A stretch of 7,281 nt of DNA from the NCBI GenBank assembly GCA_029052375.1, contig JAIDJD010000458.1, positions 1 to 7,281 on the forward strand. The letters are read 5' to 3'. The stretch is from Duncaniella sp. (lineage in GTDB: Bacteria > Bacteroidota > Bacteroidia > Bacteroidales > Muribaculaceae). The notes under the pieces are model-generated. The model did not search any database. It was not told the DNA's origin and saw only the letters and a program-made list of their open reading frames with translations. The first letter of the stretch is position 1. Each line of letters opens with the position of its first letter. A program made the translations under genes and the position numbers. Positions 6,857-7,281 of this stretch are shown here, piece by piece.

Positions 6857-7281
6857 ATGAATCGACTCATAATCACAGCCCTCATACTGGTGGCCGGGTG
6901 GCTCGGAGCCTCCGCGCAGAAGTTTGCCCTCGTCGACATGGACTATATCCTCGGCTCGATACCCTCCTACGAGATGGCCAACGAACAGCTCAACCAGCTC
7001 TCCCAGCGCTGGCAGAAGGAGGTCGAGGCCGTGGCCAAGGAGGCCGAGACCCTCTACAAGAACTATCAGAACGAGATGGTCTTCCTGACCGACGAGCAGA
7101 AGAAGAAAAAGGAGGCCGAGATTGTGGCCCGGGAGAAGAATGCCGCCGAGCTGCGCCAGAAATACTTCGGGCCCGACGGCGAGCTTTACAAGAAGCGCCA
7201 GAGCCTCATGAAGCCTATACAGGACGACGTCTACAATGCTGTCAAGAAGGTCAGCGAGGAGCGCGGATACCAGTGTATCTT
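6857..7281 (+). CDS. ompH: OmpH/Skp-family periplasmic chaperone (3' end beyond window)
   Basis: Skp/OmpH proteins are periplasmic holdases that keep unfolded outer-membrane proteins soluble on their way to BamA, which is encoded just upstream. The first 141 residues are visible. A signal peptide with a clear cleavage site (GASA-QK, after Ala20) is followed by the family opening strand KFALVDMDYIL (22-32). A long, charged, Lys/Glu/Gln-rich helical region follows (about 38-115, including EQKKKKEAEI) that would form the coiled-coil tentacle of the trimer. The final visible part (KPIQDDVYNAVKKV) matches the helix that returns to the body. The ATG at 6857 directly precedes a good signal peptide and has no competing start. 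The gene runs off the window end at 7281 and perhaps 25-40 residues are missing. It lies 168 bases after bamA, so it is either the next operon gene or separately controlled. Confidence 0.92.
   Translation, partial: MNRLIITALILVAGWLGASAQKFALVDMDYILGSIPSYEMANEQLNQLSQRWQKEVEAVAKEAETLYKNYQNEMVFLTDEQKKKKEAEIVAREKNAAELRQKYFGPDGELYKKRQSLMKPIQDDVYNAVKKVSEERGYQCI

Noticed and set aside
1..7281. CRISPR array, tRNA/rRNA genes, insertion sequence or transposase
   Set aside because: I saw no regularly spaced direct repeats, no tRNA-like cloverleaf, no rRNA-like stretch and no transposase-like protein on either strand.

Overview
The window looks like chromosome from a GC-rich member of the Bacteroidales (Bacteroidota), perhaps a Muribaculaceae-like gut bacterium; the family-level guess is weak. 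The evidence is the protein families (DUF6242- and DUF6089-type envelope proteins, Bacteroidota-type BamA and UppS), two sites matching the Bacteroidota promoter -7 consensus TAnnTTTG, and the lack of a Shine-Dalgarno sequence before any start codon. The core genes favour C or G in the third codon position but still use the ATA isoleucine codon often.

Positions 1-85 may hold the C-terminal end of an unidentified plus-strand gene. Next comes a perfect 18-bp inverted repeat (107-153) that serves as a terminator. Positions 163-806 on the minus strand carry a compact, visibly AT-richer toxin-antitoxin pair: an MNT-type nucleotidyltransferase antitoxin (mntA) followed by the HEPN RNase toxin hepT, with 16 bases of overlap. 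A good Bacteroidota promoter lies directly against the mntA start and predicts a leaderless or nearly leaderless mRNA. The 231-base gap 807-1037 holds this promoter and a weaker divergent plus-strand promoter; I see no gene in it.

Positions 1038-6688 form a tightly packed plus-strand envelope operon: a secreted beta-propeller-like lipoprotein (DUF6242-like), a DUF6089-like outer-membrane beta-barrel protein, undecaprenyl diphosphate synthase (uppS) and the outer-membrane assembly protein BamA. Two of the three junctions overlap by 4 bases (TTGA and ATGA) and the third is a 49-base gap. A 168-base spacer containing an extended hairpin separates bamA from an OmpH/Skp-type periplasmic chaperone gene, which is cut by the window end at 7281.

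The functions fit together. UppS makes the lipid carrier for peptidoglycan and surface polysaccharides, Skp/OmpH escorts unfolded outer-membrane proteins, and BamA inserts them. The two uncharacterised proteins at the front of the operon are therefore candidate outer-membrane biogenesis factors or clients. I found no wholly new system; the most promising leads are these two proteins, the tyrosine-rich BamA loop, and the leaderless toxin-antitoxin promoter.
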